From: Delftia tsuruhatensis NBRC 16741
GTDB lineage: Bacteria; Pseudomonadota; Gammaproteobacteria; Burkholderiales; Burkholderiaceae_C
Direction of reading: 5' to 3'
Assembly: GCF_001571325.1 (NCBI RefSeq)
Contig: NZ_BCTO01000072.1
Location: 1-44,760, forward strand
DNA: 44,760 nt
The notes below the pieces were generated by a model. The model was not told the origin of the DNA and searched no databases. It was given only the letters and a program-made list of their open reading frames with translations. The position numbers and the translations under genes were made by a program. Of this stretch, positions 17,216 through 25,410 are shown piece by piece; positions within the stretch are counted from its first letter, which is position 1, and the number at the start of each line of letters is the position of its first letter.

Positions 17216-17240
17216 AAAGGACGCCGAGGCGTCCTTTTTC
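17216..17240 (+). terminator. intrinsic terminator after the I78 lipoprotein gene
   Basis: AAAGGACGCC and GGCGTCCTTTTT form a stem ending in a T-run, 35 bp after the lipoprotein stop. The A-run on the opposite side lets it serve the leftward hemW transcript, whose stop is at 17258, in part as well. Confidence 0.8.
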
Positions 17241-17257
17241 AATGGTCGTTGGCCCGC

Positions 17258-18502
17258 TCACTCGGCCAGGAACAGCTCCTGCAGGTCGCTGAGGAAGTCA
17301 AAGCCCCGCTCCGTGGGCACCACCCGGCCCAGGTCGCGCGTGATCAGGCCCTTGGCCTGTGCTGCATCCAGCCCCTTGGCGATGGACGACAGCGGCAGGC
17401 CCGTGCGCTCCATGAAGTCCTGCAGCGCAAAGCCTTCGCGCAGGCGCAGCGCGTTGAGCATGTATTCGAAGGGCAGGTCGGCGCGGCGCACCTCGCCGTC
17501 CTGCGCCAGTGGCGCGCCGGCCAGGGCCTGGTCCATGTAGCGAGCGGGATCGCGAAAGCGCACCTGGCGCACGATGCGGTGCGCAAAGCTGAGCTTGCTG
17601 TGCGCGCCCGCGCCTATGCCCAGGTAGTCGCCGAACTGCCAGTAGTTGCGGTTGTGCCAGCACTGGTGGCCCTCACGCGCATAGGCCGATATCTCGTAGC
17701 GCTGCATGCCTGCGGCGGCGGTGCGCGCGGTGATGCGGTCCAGCATGTCGTAGGCCAGGTCGTCCTCGGGAATGGCCGGCGGGAACTTGGCGAAATACGT
17801 ATTGGGTTCGATGGTCAGGTGATAGACCGACAGGTGCGGCGGCGCGAAGGACAGGGCCACGTCCAGGTCACGCGCCAGGTCCAGCTCGGTCTGGCCGGGC
17901 AGCGCGTACATCAGGTCGATGTTGAAGGTCTCGAAGCTGTCGGCCGCCTCGCGCACGGCCGCACGCGCCTGGGCGCCGTCGTGCACGCGGCCCACGGCCT
18001 GCAGCAGGCGGTCGTCGAAGCTCTGCACGCCAATGGACAGCCGCGTGACGCCGGCCGCGCGGAAGGCGCGGAAGCGGTCGGTCTCGAAGTTGCCGGGGTT
18101 GGCCTCCATGGTGATCTCGCAATCGGCCTCCATGCGCAGGCGCGCGCGGATGGCGGCCAGCAGCCGGTCGATGGCCTCGGGCGAGAACAGGCTGGGCGTG
18201 CCGCCGCCGATGAAGATGCTGTGCACGGTGCGGCCCCAGATCAGCGGCAGCGCGCTCTCCAGGTCGGCGACCAGGGCGTCGACGTAGCGGTCTTCGGGCA
18301 GCTCGGGGCCGTCGCGGCCGTGCTCGTGCGAGTTGAAGTCGCAGTACGGGCACTTGCGTATGCACCAGGGCAGGTGCACGTACAGCGACAGCGGCGGCAG
18401 GCTGCCCAGCTGCAGCGTGCCGGGGCGCATGTAGTGCTGGATGTCGCGCTGCACGGCGGCCTGGGCGCCGGCGGCCGCATCCTGGGGCTGGATGGGAATC
18501 AT
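17258..18502 (-). CDS. hemW: radical SAM heme chaperone HemW
   Basis: A 414-residue radical SAM protein. The cluster motif CIRKCPYC (Cys 47, 51, 54) sits in SLYVHLPWCIRKCPYCDFNSH, followed by IFIGGGTPSLF, EANPGN, RLSIGVQSF, IDLMYALPGQT and LTIEPNT, the HemW/oxygen-independent coproporphyrinogen-oxidase-like pattern. The C-terminal HemN domain is present. HemW is thought to insert heme into respiratory proteins rather than oxidise coproporphyrinogen. Its ATG at 18500-18502 overlaps the rdgB stop by 4 bases. The rdgB-hemW order is common in beta-proteobacteria. Confidence 0.93.
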   Translation of the reverse strand: MIPIQPQDAAAGAQAAVQRDIQHYMRPGTLQLGSLPPLSLYVHLPWCIRKCPYCDFNSHEHGRDGPELPEDRYVDALVADLESALPLIWGRTVHSIFIGGGTPSLFSPEAIDRLLAAIRARLRMEADCEITMEANPGNFETDRFRAFRAAGVTRLSIGVQSFDDRLLQAVGRVHDGAQARAAVREAADSFETFNIDLMYALPGQTELDLARDLDVALSFAPPHLSVYHLTIEPNTYFAKFPPAIPEDDLAYDMLDRITARTAAAGMQRYEISAYAREGHQCWHNRNYWQFGDYLGIGAGAHSKLSFAHRIVRQVRFRDPARYMDQALAGAPLAQDGEVRRADLPFEYMLNALRLREGFALQDFMERTGLPLSSIAKGLDAAQAKGLITRDLGRVVPTERGFDFLSDLQELFLAE

Positions 18503-19101
18503 CGCACCCAGCGCTCGCGCACGAGTTCGATCATCTGCAGCGTGGCGCGGCCGCGGTGGCTGTGCGCGTGCTTCACGGCCGGGTCCATCTCGGCGAAGGT
18601 CTGGCCCAGCTCGGGGATGTACATCACGGGGTCGAAGCCGAAGCCCTGCGTGCCACGGCGCTCGGTGGTGATCTCGCCGAGCACACGGCCCATGGCGATC
18701 AGCGGTTCGGGATCCTTTGCGCTGCGCACGCCCACCAGGGTGCTGACCATGGCGGCGCGGCGGTCGGCCACGCCCTGCATCTGCTCCAGCAGCGCGCGCA
18801 CGTTGTTGTCATCGCTTTTCTCGTAGCCGAACTGCGTGCAGTAGTAGGCCGTATCCACGCCCGGCAGCCCGCCGAAGTGCGAGACGCACATGCCGGCGTC
18901 GTCGGCAATGGCGGGCAGGCCCGTGCGCTCGGCCGCGAAGCGGGCCTTGGCCAGCGCGTTCTCCACAAAGGTGCAATGCGGCTCGGGCGCCTCGCCCTCG
19001 AACAGGTCGCCCTGGCGGATCAGCTCCACCCCCAGCGGGGCGAACATGGCTTGCAGCTCGGCGAGCTTGCCGCGGTTGTTGGAGGCCAACACAATCTTCA
19101 T
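18499..19101 (-). CDS. rdgB: dITP/XTP pyrophosphatase (RdgB/HAM1)
   Basis: A 200-residue HAM1-family enzyme from ATG 19101 (MKIVLASNNRGKLAELQAMF). The nucleotide-binding SNNRGKL, the central TFVENALAKARFAAERTGLPAIADDAGM and the C-terminal GFGFDPVMYIPELGQTFAEM and SHRGRA are all present. It hydrolyses non-canonical purine triphosphates (ITP, dITP, XTP) to monophosphates, keeping them out of nucleic acids. A start 14 codons upstream is possible but the extra residues are not family-like. It overlaps hemW by 4 bases, so the two are coupled. Confidence 0.95.
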   Translation of the reverse strand: MKIVLASNNRGKLAELQAMFAPLGVELIRQGDLFEGEAPEPHCTFVENALAKARFAAERTGLPAIADDAGMCVSHFGGLPGVDTAYYCTQFGYEKSDDNNVRALLEQMQGVADRRAAMVSTLVGVRSAKDPEPLIAMGRVLGEITTERRGTQGFGFDPVMYIPELGQTFAEMDPAVKHAHSHRGRATLQMIELVRERWVR

Positions 19102-19200
19102 CGTAGAAATCCAGTCGGGCGCCCGTGCGCCCTTTGTCGTCAATAGGTTCGGTAGTCCATGCGCGCCAACGGCACCGCTGCCGCGGGCCGGCAGCGGCGG

Positions 19201-20106
19201 TCAGCGCTTGAACTGGCGCTCGGCCGAGCGGCGTATCGCTTCGTTGATCTCGGCGATGGAGCGCTCGATGGCCGCGTCGTCGAGCTCATCTTCCAGGTCT
19301 TCGATTGCCCCGCCCTGGATCGTGGATTCAAACGCGTCGTTCTCGATGTCCTGGGTGGAGATGCCCATGGTGGACTCGAAGGCGTCTGGCGTCTCCCACT
19401 CCATGGCAATGGCCGTGACGTTGTCGCTGGCATCGCCCGCATTGCGCAGCGCCGTATCGACCAGTTGGGGAATGGCCTGGGACACGGTGCGGCCGTGCAG
19501 GGTGCGCAGCAGGTGCCCTTCGTCCACGCTGCCCCACAGGCCGTCGGAGCACAGCAGCAGCTTGTCGCCCTGCTCCAGCCGGCGCGGCTCGGTCACGTCG
19601 TAGATGGGCTTGGACGGAGAGCCCAGGCAGGTGAACAACACGTTGCGGCTCGATGTCTTGAGCTGGGCCGCGATCTCGCCCATCTCCAGATAGGAGTGAT
19701 CGCGCGTGCGCACCAGCAGCTCGCCGCCGCGCACCAGGTACAGGCGCGAGTCGCCGCAATGGATCCAGGTGATCTTGCCCTTCTGGATGACGGCGGCGAC
19801 CAGCGTGGTGCGCGGCGTGTCGATCATTCCCTTGGCGCTGGCATAGCGCAGGATCTGCCGGTGCGCGTGCAGCAGCGCATCGACCAGAAAGCCCTGCGGA
19901 TCTTCGAGCAGCGGCTTGGCCTGGCGCTGGAAATGCACGGACATCACCTGCAGCGCCAGCTGCGCGGCGACCTCGCCTTCGGGATGGCCGCCCATGCCGT
20001 CGGCCAGCACGAAGAGCACGGCTTCCCGCGTGTAGCAGTAACCCATGCGGTCTTCATTGAGCGCACGGCCGCCGCGGCGGCTCAGCTGGAATACCGAAAA
20101 CCTCAT
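19201..20106 (-). CDS. PP2C-family Ser/Thr protein phosphatase with DAFEST-repeat tail
   Basis: A 301-residue protein from ATG 20106 (MRFSVFQLSRRGGRALNEDR). PP2C metal-site motifs are NED (17-19), ADGMGGH (35-41), IHCGDSRLYLVRGGEL, LCSDGLW and GDASDNVTAIAM. The catalytic domain ends at about 238. The acidic tail carries two copies of DAFEST (241-246 and 257-262), then a helical basic end (INEAIRRSAERQFKR). Its start overlaps the kinase stop by 4 bases (20103-20106), so kinase and phosphatase are made together and presumably act on the same substrates in opposite directions. PppA/Stp1-type relatives have this role. The tail duplication is not something I know from the family. Confidence 0.92.
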   Translation of the reverse strand: MRFSVFQLSRRGGRALNEDRMGYCYTREAVLFVLADGMGGHPEGEVAAQLALQVMSVHFQRQAKPLLEDPQGFLVDALLHAHRQILRYASAKGMIDTPRTTLVAAVIQKGKITWIHCGDSRLYLVRGGELLVRTRDHSYLEMGEIAAQLKTSSRNVLFTCLGSPSKPIYDVTEPRRLEQGDKLLLCSDGLWGSVDEGHLLRTLHGRTVSQAIPQLVDTALRNAGDASDNVTAIAMEWETPDAFESTMGISTQDIENDAFESTIQGGAIEDLEDELDDAAIERSIAEINEAIRRSAERQFKR

Positions 20107-21134
20107 GGCTTGCGCTCCTGGCCCACGGCTGGCAGGCCCGCTGCGCCGCTGATCTTTTGCATGTTCTTCTTGGCGTCGGTCACCAGCGTGTCCAGCTGCA
20201 GGCGCATGCGCTCGGAGACGCTGAGCTTGGTGTAGCGGCGCTCGCCTTCGCGGCTCAATTCCTTTTGCAGCGCAAACACCGACTGCGGACGCGATCCCGG
20301 ATCCACGGCCATGCACCACTCGACCACCTCGATGAGATTGTCCGAATACACGCCGCGCAGCTTGGTCAGCGCCAGCGTGAGCCGGTCCTTGTCCTGGCGC
20401 TGCGGCGCCTCGTTGGGCGGAAATCCCTGCATGCAGGCATAGATGCAGGCGCCGATGGCGTAGATGTCGGTCCAGGGCCCCAGCGATGCGTCGCGGCGGT
20501 ACATCTCGGGCGCGGCAAAGCCCGGCGTGTACATGGGGCGGATGAAGTTGCCTTCCTTGGACAGCACCTCGCGCGCCGCGCCGAAGTCGATCATCACGGC
20601 ACGGTCGTCATTGGTGATGAAGATGTTGGCCGGCTTGATGTCCAGGTGCAGCATCTTGTGCTGGTGCACGATGCGCAGGCCGCGCAGCACCTCGTCGAAC
20701 AGCGAGCGGATGGTCGATTCGCGGAACACCTTCTCGGCCTTGAGCTCGCGCGCGGTGACAACGAAGTCCTGCAGGGTGGCACCCTCCAGGTAGTTCATCA
20801 CCATGTAGACGGTTTCGTTCTCGCGAAAGAAATTGAGCACGCTGACCACGGAAGCGTGCGAGATCTGCGCCAGTGAACGCCCTTCCTCGAAGAAGCTCTT
20901 GAGGCCCAGGCGGTACAGCGAAAGTTTTTCGGGCGCCACGGCGGGCTGCAGCTCTCCGGGGGCACGGGTGGCCAGCGAGGCGGGCAGGTATTCCTTGATC
21001 GCCACCTGCTTGCCCTCTGCATCCAAGGCCAGGTAAACGACGCCGAAACCGCCGGAAGCAAGCCTGCGCACCACCCGATAGCCGCCGATCGTGCTGCCTG
21101 GCGGCAATGGCGCCGGCTTGATCTTGGAAGACAT
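20103..21134 (-). CDS. Hanks-type serine/threonine protein kinase
   Basis: A 343-residue kinase from ATG 21134 (MSSKIKPAPLPPGSTIGGY). The glycine loop ASGGFG is at 26-31, ATP lysine Lys47 in VAIKEYLP, the catalytic loop HLDIKPAN at 163-170 (Asp165, Asn170), metal-binding DFG at 183-185, and an APEMY signature in the activation segment. HLD replaces the usual HRD, so the arginine before the catalytic aspartate is missing, as in some bacterial kinases that need no loop phosphorylation. No membrane segment or sensor domain follows, so it is likely cytosolic. It is divergent from yicC (74-bp gap) and coupled to the PP2C gene. Confidence 0.93.
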   Translation of the reverse strand: MSSKIKPAPLPPGSTIGGYRVVRRLASGGFGVVYLALDAEGKQVAIKEYLPASLATRAPGELQPAVAPEKLSLYRLGLKSFFEEGRSLAQISHASVVSVLNFFRENETVYMVMNYLEGATLQDFVVTARELKAEKVFRESTIRSLFDEVLRGLRIVHQHKMLHLDIKPANIFITNDDRAVMIDFGAAREVLSKEGNFIRPMYTPGFAAPEMYRRDASLGPWTDIYAIGACIYACMQGFPPNEAPQRQDKDRLTLALTKLRGVYSDNLIEVVEWCMAVDPGSRPQSVFALQKELSREGERRYTKLSVSERMRLQLDTLVTDAKKNMQKISGAAGLPAVGQERKP

Positions 21135-21208
21135 TTTTCTCCGGTGAGTCTCAGGGATGGGGCGAAACCCGGATAATCGGGCAATTGCAAGCATCCATCA
21201 AAAGTCCA

Positions 21209-22117
21209 ATGCCAGTTTACAGCATGACCGGATACGCCAGTGCCCAGCACGGCGCGTCCGAAGAAGATGGTGGAGCGTCGGGCCGCAACAGCCGGCTCGG
21301 TCTGGAGATCCGCTCGGTCAACAGCCGCTTCCTGGATCTTTCGTTCCGCCTGCCCGACGAACTGCGCGCGCATGAGCCAGCCTTGCGGGCCCTTTTGACC
21401 GCCCGCCTCAAGCGCGGCAAGGTCGAGGTGCGCGCCGCCATCGACAACGACGACGGCAACTCCCTGCCCGACCCCTCCACCGCCATGCTGCAGCGCCTGG
21501 CCATGCTCCAGGACACTGTCCAGTCCTGGCTGCCCGACGCCCGCAGCCTGTCCGTCTCCGACGCCCTGCGCCTGGCCAGCGGCAGCGGCAACTCGGCCGT
21601 TGACTGGAGCAGCGTGCTGCCCACGCTGGCAGAGCAGGCCCTGACCGAACTGCTGGAGGCCCGCGCCCGCGAAGGCAAGCGCCTGGCCACCATGCTGCTG
21701 GACCGCATCGCGCAGCTGCGCAAGCTCGCGGCAGATGCCACGCCCCTGGTGCCCCAGCTCGTGGAGCAGCAGCGCCTGCGCTTCATGGAGCGCTGGAAGG
21801 AAGCGATGGCCCTGGCCGAAGGCGCCGTGGCGCCCGAAGCCGCCCAGGACCGCGCCCTGACCGAGGCCACGGCCTTTGCCATCCGCATCGACGTGGCCGA
21901 GGAAGTCACCCGCCTGGACTCGCACCTGGACGAGATCCAGAGCCTGCTCAAGAAGGGCGGCGAGATCGGCAAGCGCCTGGATTTCCTGATCCAGGAACTG
22001 CACCGCGAAGCCAATACGCTGGGCTCCAAGTCCGCCACGCTGGAGCTGACCCGCATCAGCGTGGACATGAAGGTGCTGATCGAGCAGATGCGCGAGCAGG
22101 TGCAGAACATCGAATAA
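21209..22117 (+). CDS. yicC: YicC-family endoribonuclease
   Basis: A 302-residue YicC family protein from ATG 21209 (MPVYSMTGYASAQ). The conserved N-terminus SMTGYA, LEIRSVNSRFLDLSFRLP and the C-terminal DEIQSLLKKGGEIGKRLDFLIQELHREANTLGSK and MKVLIEQMREQVQNIE are present. Family members are endoribonucleases acting on RNA stem-loops. E. coli YicC has been linked to sRNA turnover. It is followed after 44 bp by gmk, an order conserved in many proteobacteria. Confidence 0.93.
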   Translation: MPVYSMTGYASAQHGASEEDGGASGRNSRLGLEIRSVNSRFLDLSFRLPDELRAHEPALRALLTARLKRGKVEVRAAIDNDDGNSLPDPSTAMLQRLAMLQDTVQSWLPDARSLSVSDALRLASGSGNSAVDWSSVLPTLAEQALTELLEARAREGKRLATMLLDRIAQLRKLAADATPLVPQLVEQQRLRFMERWKEAMALAEGAVAPEAAQDRALTEATAFAIRIDVAEEVTRLDSHLDEIQSLLKKGGEIGKRLDFLIQELHREANTLGSKSATLELTRISVDMKVLIEQMREQVQNIE

Positions 22118-22161
22118 GCCCATCACAGATGCCCATGCGTAACCAAACTGCGCACAAATCC

Positions 22162-22791
22162 ATGGATTACCCCGGAAACCTCTTTGTCGTCTCGGCCCCC
22201 AGCGGGGCCGGCAAGTCCAGCCTGGTGCGCGCGCTGCGCGAGTTCGATGCGCGCGTCTCCCCTTCCGTCTCCCACACCACGCGCGCGCCGCGTGGCCAGG
22301 AAAAGCACGGCCGCGAGTACTACTTCGTCTCCGACCAGGAGTTCGACGCCATGGTGTCGAACAACGCCTTCGTCGAATGGGCGAACGTGCACAGCCGCCG
22401 CTACGGCACGGCCAAGAAGGCGCTGGAAGAGCGCATCCAGGTCGGCACCGACGTGCTGCTGGAGATCGACTACCAGGGCGCACTGCAGGTCAAGCAAGCG
22501 TTTCCGAACGCCGTGCTGATCTTCATCCTGCCGCCCAGCTGGGACGAGCTGCGTGCCCGCCTGGAAAACCGGGGCGAGGACGCGCCCGAGGTGATCGAGC
22601 TGCGCCTGAAGAACGCGGCCGAGGAGATGGCCCAGGTGGCGAAATTCGACTTCGTTATAATCAACGAATTGTTCGAGAGCGCACTGTTTGATCTCAAGAC
22701 GATCATCCACGCCCAGCGCCTCAAGTATGCGGCTCAGCGCAGCCGCCGCGCAGAGACCTTCGAGTCTCTCAATATTTCTGAACCCAACTGA
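22162..22791 (+). CDS. gmk: guanylate kinase
   Basis: A 209-residue enzyme converting GMP and ATP to GDP and ADP. The P-loop SAPSGAGKS follows directly after MDYPGNLFVV. The GMP-binding PSVSHTTRAPRGQEKHGREYYFV and EIDYQGALQV and the lid region LPPSWDELRARLENRG are all clear. I prefer ATG 22162 because family proteins begin close to the P-loop. ATGs at 22129 and 22135 would add 9-11 residues, and no start has a clear ribosome-binding site. A perfect TATAAT lies within the 3' end at 22656-22661. rpoZ follows 18 bp downstream. Confidence 0.95.
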   Translation: MDYPGNLFVVSAPSGAGKSSLVRALREFDARVSPSVSHTTRAPRGQEKHGREYYFVSDQEFDAMVSNNAFVEWANVHSRRYGTAKKALEERIQVGTDVLLEIDYQGALQVKQAFPNAVLIFILPPSWDELRARLENRGEDAPEVIELRLKNAAEEMAQVAKFDFVIINELFESALFDLKTIIHAQRLKYAAQRSRRAETFESLNISEPN

Positions 22792-22809
22792 CGTTTCCCG
22801 GAGATCCTG

Positions 22810-23013
22810 ATGGCACGCATCACTGTTGAAGACTGCCTGGAGCAGATCCCTAACCGCTTCCAGCTCGTGTTGGCCGCCACTTACCGCGCACGCATGCTGA
22901 GCCAGGGTCACACGCCCAAGATCGAAACCAAGAACAAGCCCGGCGTCACCGCGCTGCGCGAGATCGCCGAAGGCAAGGTCGGCATCGAGATGCTGAAGAA
23001 GGTTCCGGGCTGA
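22810..23013 (+). CDS. rpoZ: RNA polymerase omega subunit
   Basis: A 67-residue omega subunit (MARITVEDCLEQIPNRFQLVLAAT...). The N-terminal omega core and the conserved NRFQLVLAATYRAR are present, and the C-terminus ends early, as in beta-proteobacterial homologues. Omega assists assembly of beta-prime and forms one ppGpp-binding site in E. coli RNA polymerase. Its place between gmk and spoT is conserved. A strong terminator follows, so spoT must have its own promoter or rely on read-through. Confidence 0.97.
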   Translation: MARITVEDCLEQIPNRFQLVLAATYRARMLSQGHTPKIETKNKPGVTALREIAEGKVGIEMLKKVPG

Positions 23014-23046
23014 TTTGCTGCAAAGCAACACAATGGCCCCACAAAG

Positions 23047-23071
23047 AGCACCGCACAGCGGTGCTTTTTTT
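23047..23071 (+). terminator. intrinsic terminator after rpoZ
   Basis: AGCACCGC and GCGGTGCT form a perfect 8-bp stem around a 2-nt loop, followed by seven T residues. It lies between rpoZ and spoT. Confidence 0.9.
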
Positions 23072-23114
23072 ACATGAAGCCTGCACAAACCAGCATGCAC
23101 GCTACATTTAAGTC

Positions 23115-25382
23115 ATGAAAGCGGCCTTGACTTCGTTCACAGCCCCCTCTGATCCCGTACCGCCACCCCGGCCCGAGCGCATGTCTGCAGAGCAGGCAAC
23201 CGCCGTGTCGGCCAATGCCTTTGCCGGACTGATGGAGCACCTGGGATACCTGGATGCCACCAGCATCGAGCAGGTGCGCGAAGCCTATGCCTTCGCCGAC
23301 CAGGCCCACAGCGACCAGTGGCGCAGCAGCGGCGAACCCTATATCACCCATCCCATCGCGGTCACGGCGCTGTGCGCGAGCTGGAAGCTCGACGCCCCGG
23401 CCCTGATGGCCGCGCTGCTGCACGATGCGATGGAAGACTGCGGCGTCACCAAGGCCGATCTCGCCCAGCGCTTCGGCCAGGACGTGGCCGAGCTGGTCGA
23501 CGGCCTCACGAAGCTGGACAAGCTGCAGTTCAACACGCGCGAAGAGAACCAGGCGGAATCCTTCCGCAAGATGCTGCTGGCCATGGCGCGCGATGTGCGC
23601 GTGATCCTGATCAAGCTGGCCGACCGCACCCACAACATGCGCACCATGGGCGACATGCCGCGCAGCAAGTGGGGCCGCATCTCCTCGGAAACGCTGGAGA
23701 TCTACGCACCCATCGCCCACCGCCTGGGGCTGAACCAGACCTACCGCGAGCTGCAGGACCTGGCCTTCCGCCACCTGCATCCCTGGCGCTACGCCACGCT
23801 GGAAAAAGCCATCGCCCGCTCGCGCAAGCGACGCCGCGACCTGGTCCAGCGCGTGCAGGACGAGGTCAATGCCGAGTTCGCCGGCGCGGGGCTGCAGGCC
23901 CGCCTTGCCGGCCGCGAAAGCACGCTGTATTCGCTCTATCTGCGCATGGAGAAGAACCAGCTGAGCTTTGCCAAGGTGACGGACATCTACGGCTTTCGCA
24001 TCATCTTGCCGCGTGTGATCGATTGCTACACGGCGCTGGGCGTGCTGCACCAGATGTACAAGCCCATGCCGGGCCGCTTCAAGGACTACATCGCCATTGC
24101 CAAGAACAATGGCTACCAGTCGCTGCACACCACGCTGGTGGGTCCCTCGGGCGTGAACATCGAGTTCCAGATCCGCACCGAGGAAATGCACATCGTCGCC
24201 GAGGCCGGCGTGGCCGCCCATTGGCTCTACAAGGCCCAGCCCGGCCACGATTCCGAGCAGCTGGGCACGCAGTGGCTCCAATCGCTGCTGGACATCCAGA
24301 ACGAGACGCGCGATGCCGCCGAGTTCTGGGACCACGTCAAGGTGGACCTGTTCCCCGACGCCGTCTACGTGTTCACGCCCAAGAGCGAGATCATGGCCAT
24401 GCCGCGCGGCGCCACCGTGGTGGACTTCGCCTATGCGATCCACAGCAAGGTCGGCAACCACATGACCGCCGCGCGCATCAACAACGAGGAAGTGCCGCTG
24501 CGCACCGAACTCAAGAGCGGCGACGTGGTGCAGATCGTCACCTCCGAAGACGCCACGCCCAACCCGGCCTGGCTGGGCTTCGTCAAGACCGGCCGCGCGC
24601 GCTCCAAGATCCGCCATTACCTGAAGTCGGCCGCGCAAAGCGAATCGGCACGCCTGGGCGAGAACCTGCTGGCCCAGGCCATGCGCGCCGAAGGCATGGA
24701 CGCCGTGCCGCCGGCCGATGAAGCCAACCAGGCGCTGTGGGACGAAGTGCTGCGCATGGCAGGCAGCCGCAGCCGCGCCGACCTGATGGTGGACATCGGC
24801 ATGGGCCGGCGCATTGCATCGCTGGTGGCCTCGCGCCTGACGGCGCTGATGGCGCGCCACGGCCACCGGCCCGACGCCCTGCTGCTCACGCGCGAACGCT
24901 TCAATGCCAGCAACCGGCCTTTCCAGGGCGCCGTGCTGCTGGACGGCTCCAACCAGGGCTCCATCCACTACGCGCAGTGCTGCCGGCCCGTGCCGGGCGA
25001 CGCCATCGTGGGCTATCTGGGCAGCGGCGAAGGCCTGATCGTGCACCACGCGCAATGCAAGATCGCACAGCGCCTGCAGGAAAAGGACAGCGACCGCTTC
25101 ATCGTCGTGGAATGGGCAGATGACATCGATGCCGCGCGCCTTTTCGAGGCCCGCATCGTCGTCACCGTCAACAACGGCAAGGGCGTGCTCGCCCGCGTGG
25201 CAGCCGAGCTGGCCGGCGCCGAAGTGGACATCCTGCGCGTGGACATGGCCGACGAGGCCGCCATGAGCACCACGGACCTGTGCTTCGTGATCTCGGTGCA
25301 CGACAACCAGCAGGTGGAGTCCGCGCTGCGCAACCTGCGCCGCGTGCACTCGGTGGTGCGCGCATCGCGCGTCATCCCCTGA
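23115..25382 (+). CDS. spoT: bifunctional (p)ppGpp synthetase/hydrolase SpoT
   Basis: A 755-residue Rel/Spo protein. The hydrolase HD domain has ITHP (78-81) and HDAMED (103-108). The synthetase domain has YGFRII, RFKDYIA and NGYQSLHTT. The RFKD (RxKD) motif rather than ExDD marks a bifunctional enzyme. A TGS domain (VYVFTPKSEIMAMPRGATVVDFAYAIH), a helical region, a zinc-finger-like AQCCRPVPGD and a C-terminal ACT domain follow. It makes and degrades the starvation alarmone (p)ppGpp in the cytoplasm. A start at the internal ATG of residue 23 is possible. The rpoZ-spoT linkage is widespread. Confidence 0.96.
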   Translation: MKAALTSFTAPSDPVPPPRPERMSAEQATAVSANAFAGLMEHLGYLDATSIEQVREAYAFADQAHSDQWRSSGEPYITHPIAVTALCASWKLDAPALMAALLHDAMEDCGVTKADLAQRFGQDVAELVDGLTKLDKLQFNTREENQAESFRKMLLAMARDVRVILIKLADRTHNMRTMGDMPRSKWGRISSETLEIYAPIAHRLGLNQTYRELQDLAFRHLHPWRYATLEKAIARSRKRRRDLVQRVQDEVNAEFAGAGLQARLAGRESTLYSLYLRMEKNQLSFAKVTDIYGFRIILPRVIDCYTALGVLHQMYKPMPGRFKDYIAIAKNNGYQSLHTTLVGPSGVNIEFQIRTEEMHIVAEAGVAAHWLYKAQPGHDSEQLGTQWLQSLLDIQNETRDAAEFWDHVKVDLFPDAVYVFTPKSEIMAMPRGATVVDFAYAIHSKVGNHMTAARINNEEVPLRTELKSGDVVQIVTSEDATPNPAWLGFVKTGRARSKIRHYLKSAAQSESARLGENLLAQAMRAEGMDAVPPADEANQALWDEVLRMAGSRSRADLMVDIGMGRRIASLVASRLTALMARHGHRPDALLLTRERFNASNRPFQGAVLLDGSNQGSIHYAQCCRPVPGDAIVGYLGSGEGLIVHHAQCKIAQRLQEKDSDRFIVVEWADDIDAARLFEARIVVTVNNGKGVLARVAAELAGAEVDILRVDMADEAAMSTTDLCFVISVHDNQQVESALRNLRRVHSVVRASRVIP

Positions 25383-25387
25383 ACACT

Positions 25388-25410
25388 GCCCCGCTCCTGC
25401 GGGGCTTTTT
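25388..25410 (+). terminator. intrinsic terminator after spoT
   Basis: GCCCCGC and GCGGGGC form a 7-bp stem around TCCT, followed by TTTTT, 5 bp after the spoT stop. The sirtuin gene ends at 25410 from the other side. Confidence 0.9.

Noticed and set aside
20103..21134. Kinase/phosphatase pair as part of a type VI secretion cluster
   Set aside because: No Tss genes, FHA protein or VgrG/Hcp gene lies in the neighbourhood. The genes around are housekeeping genes.
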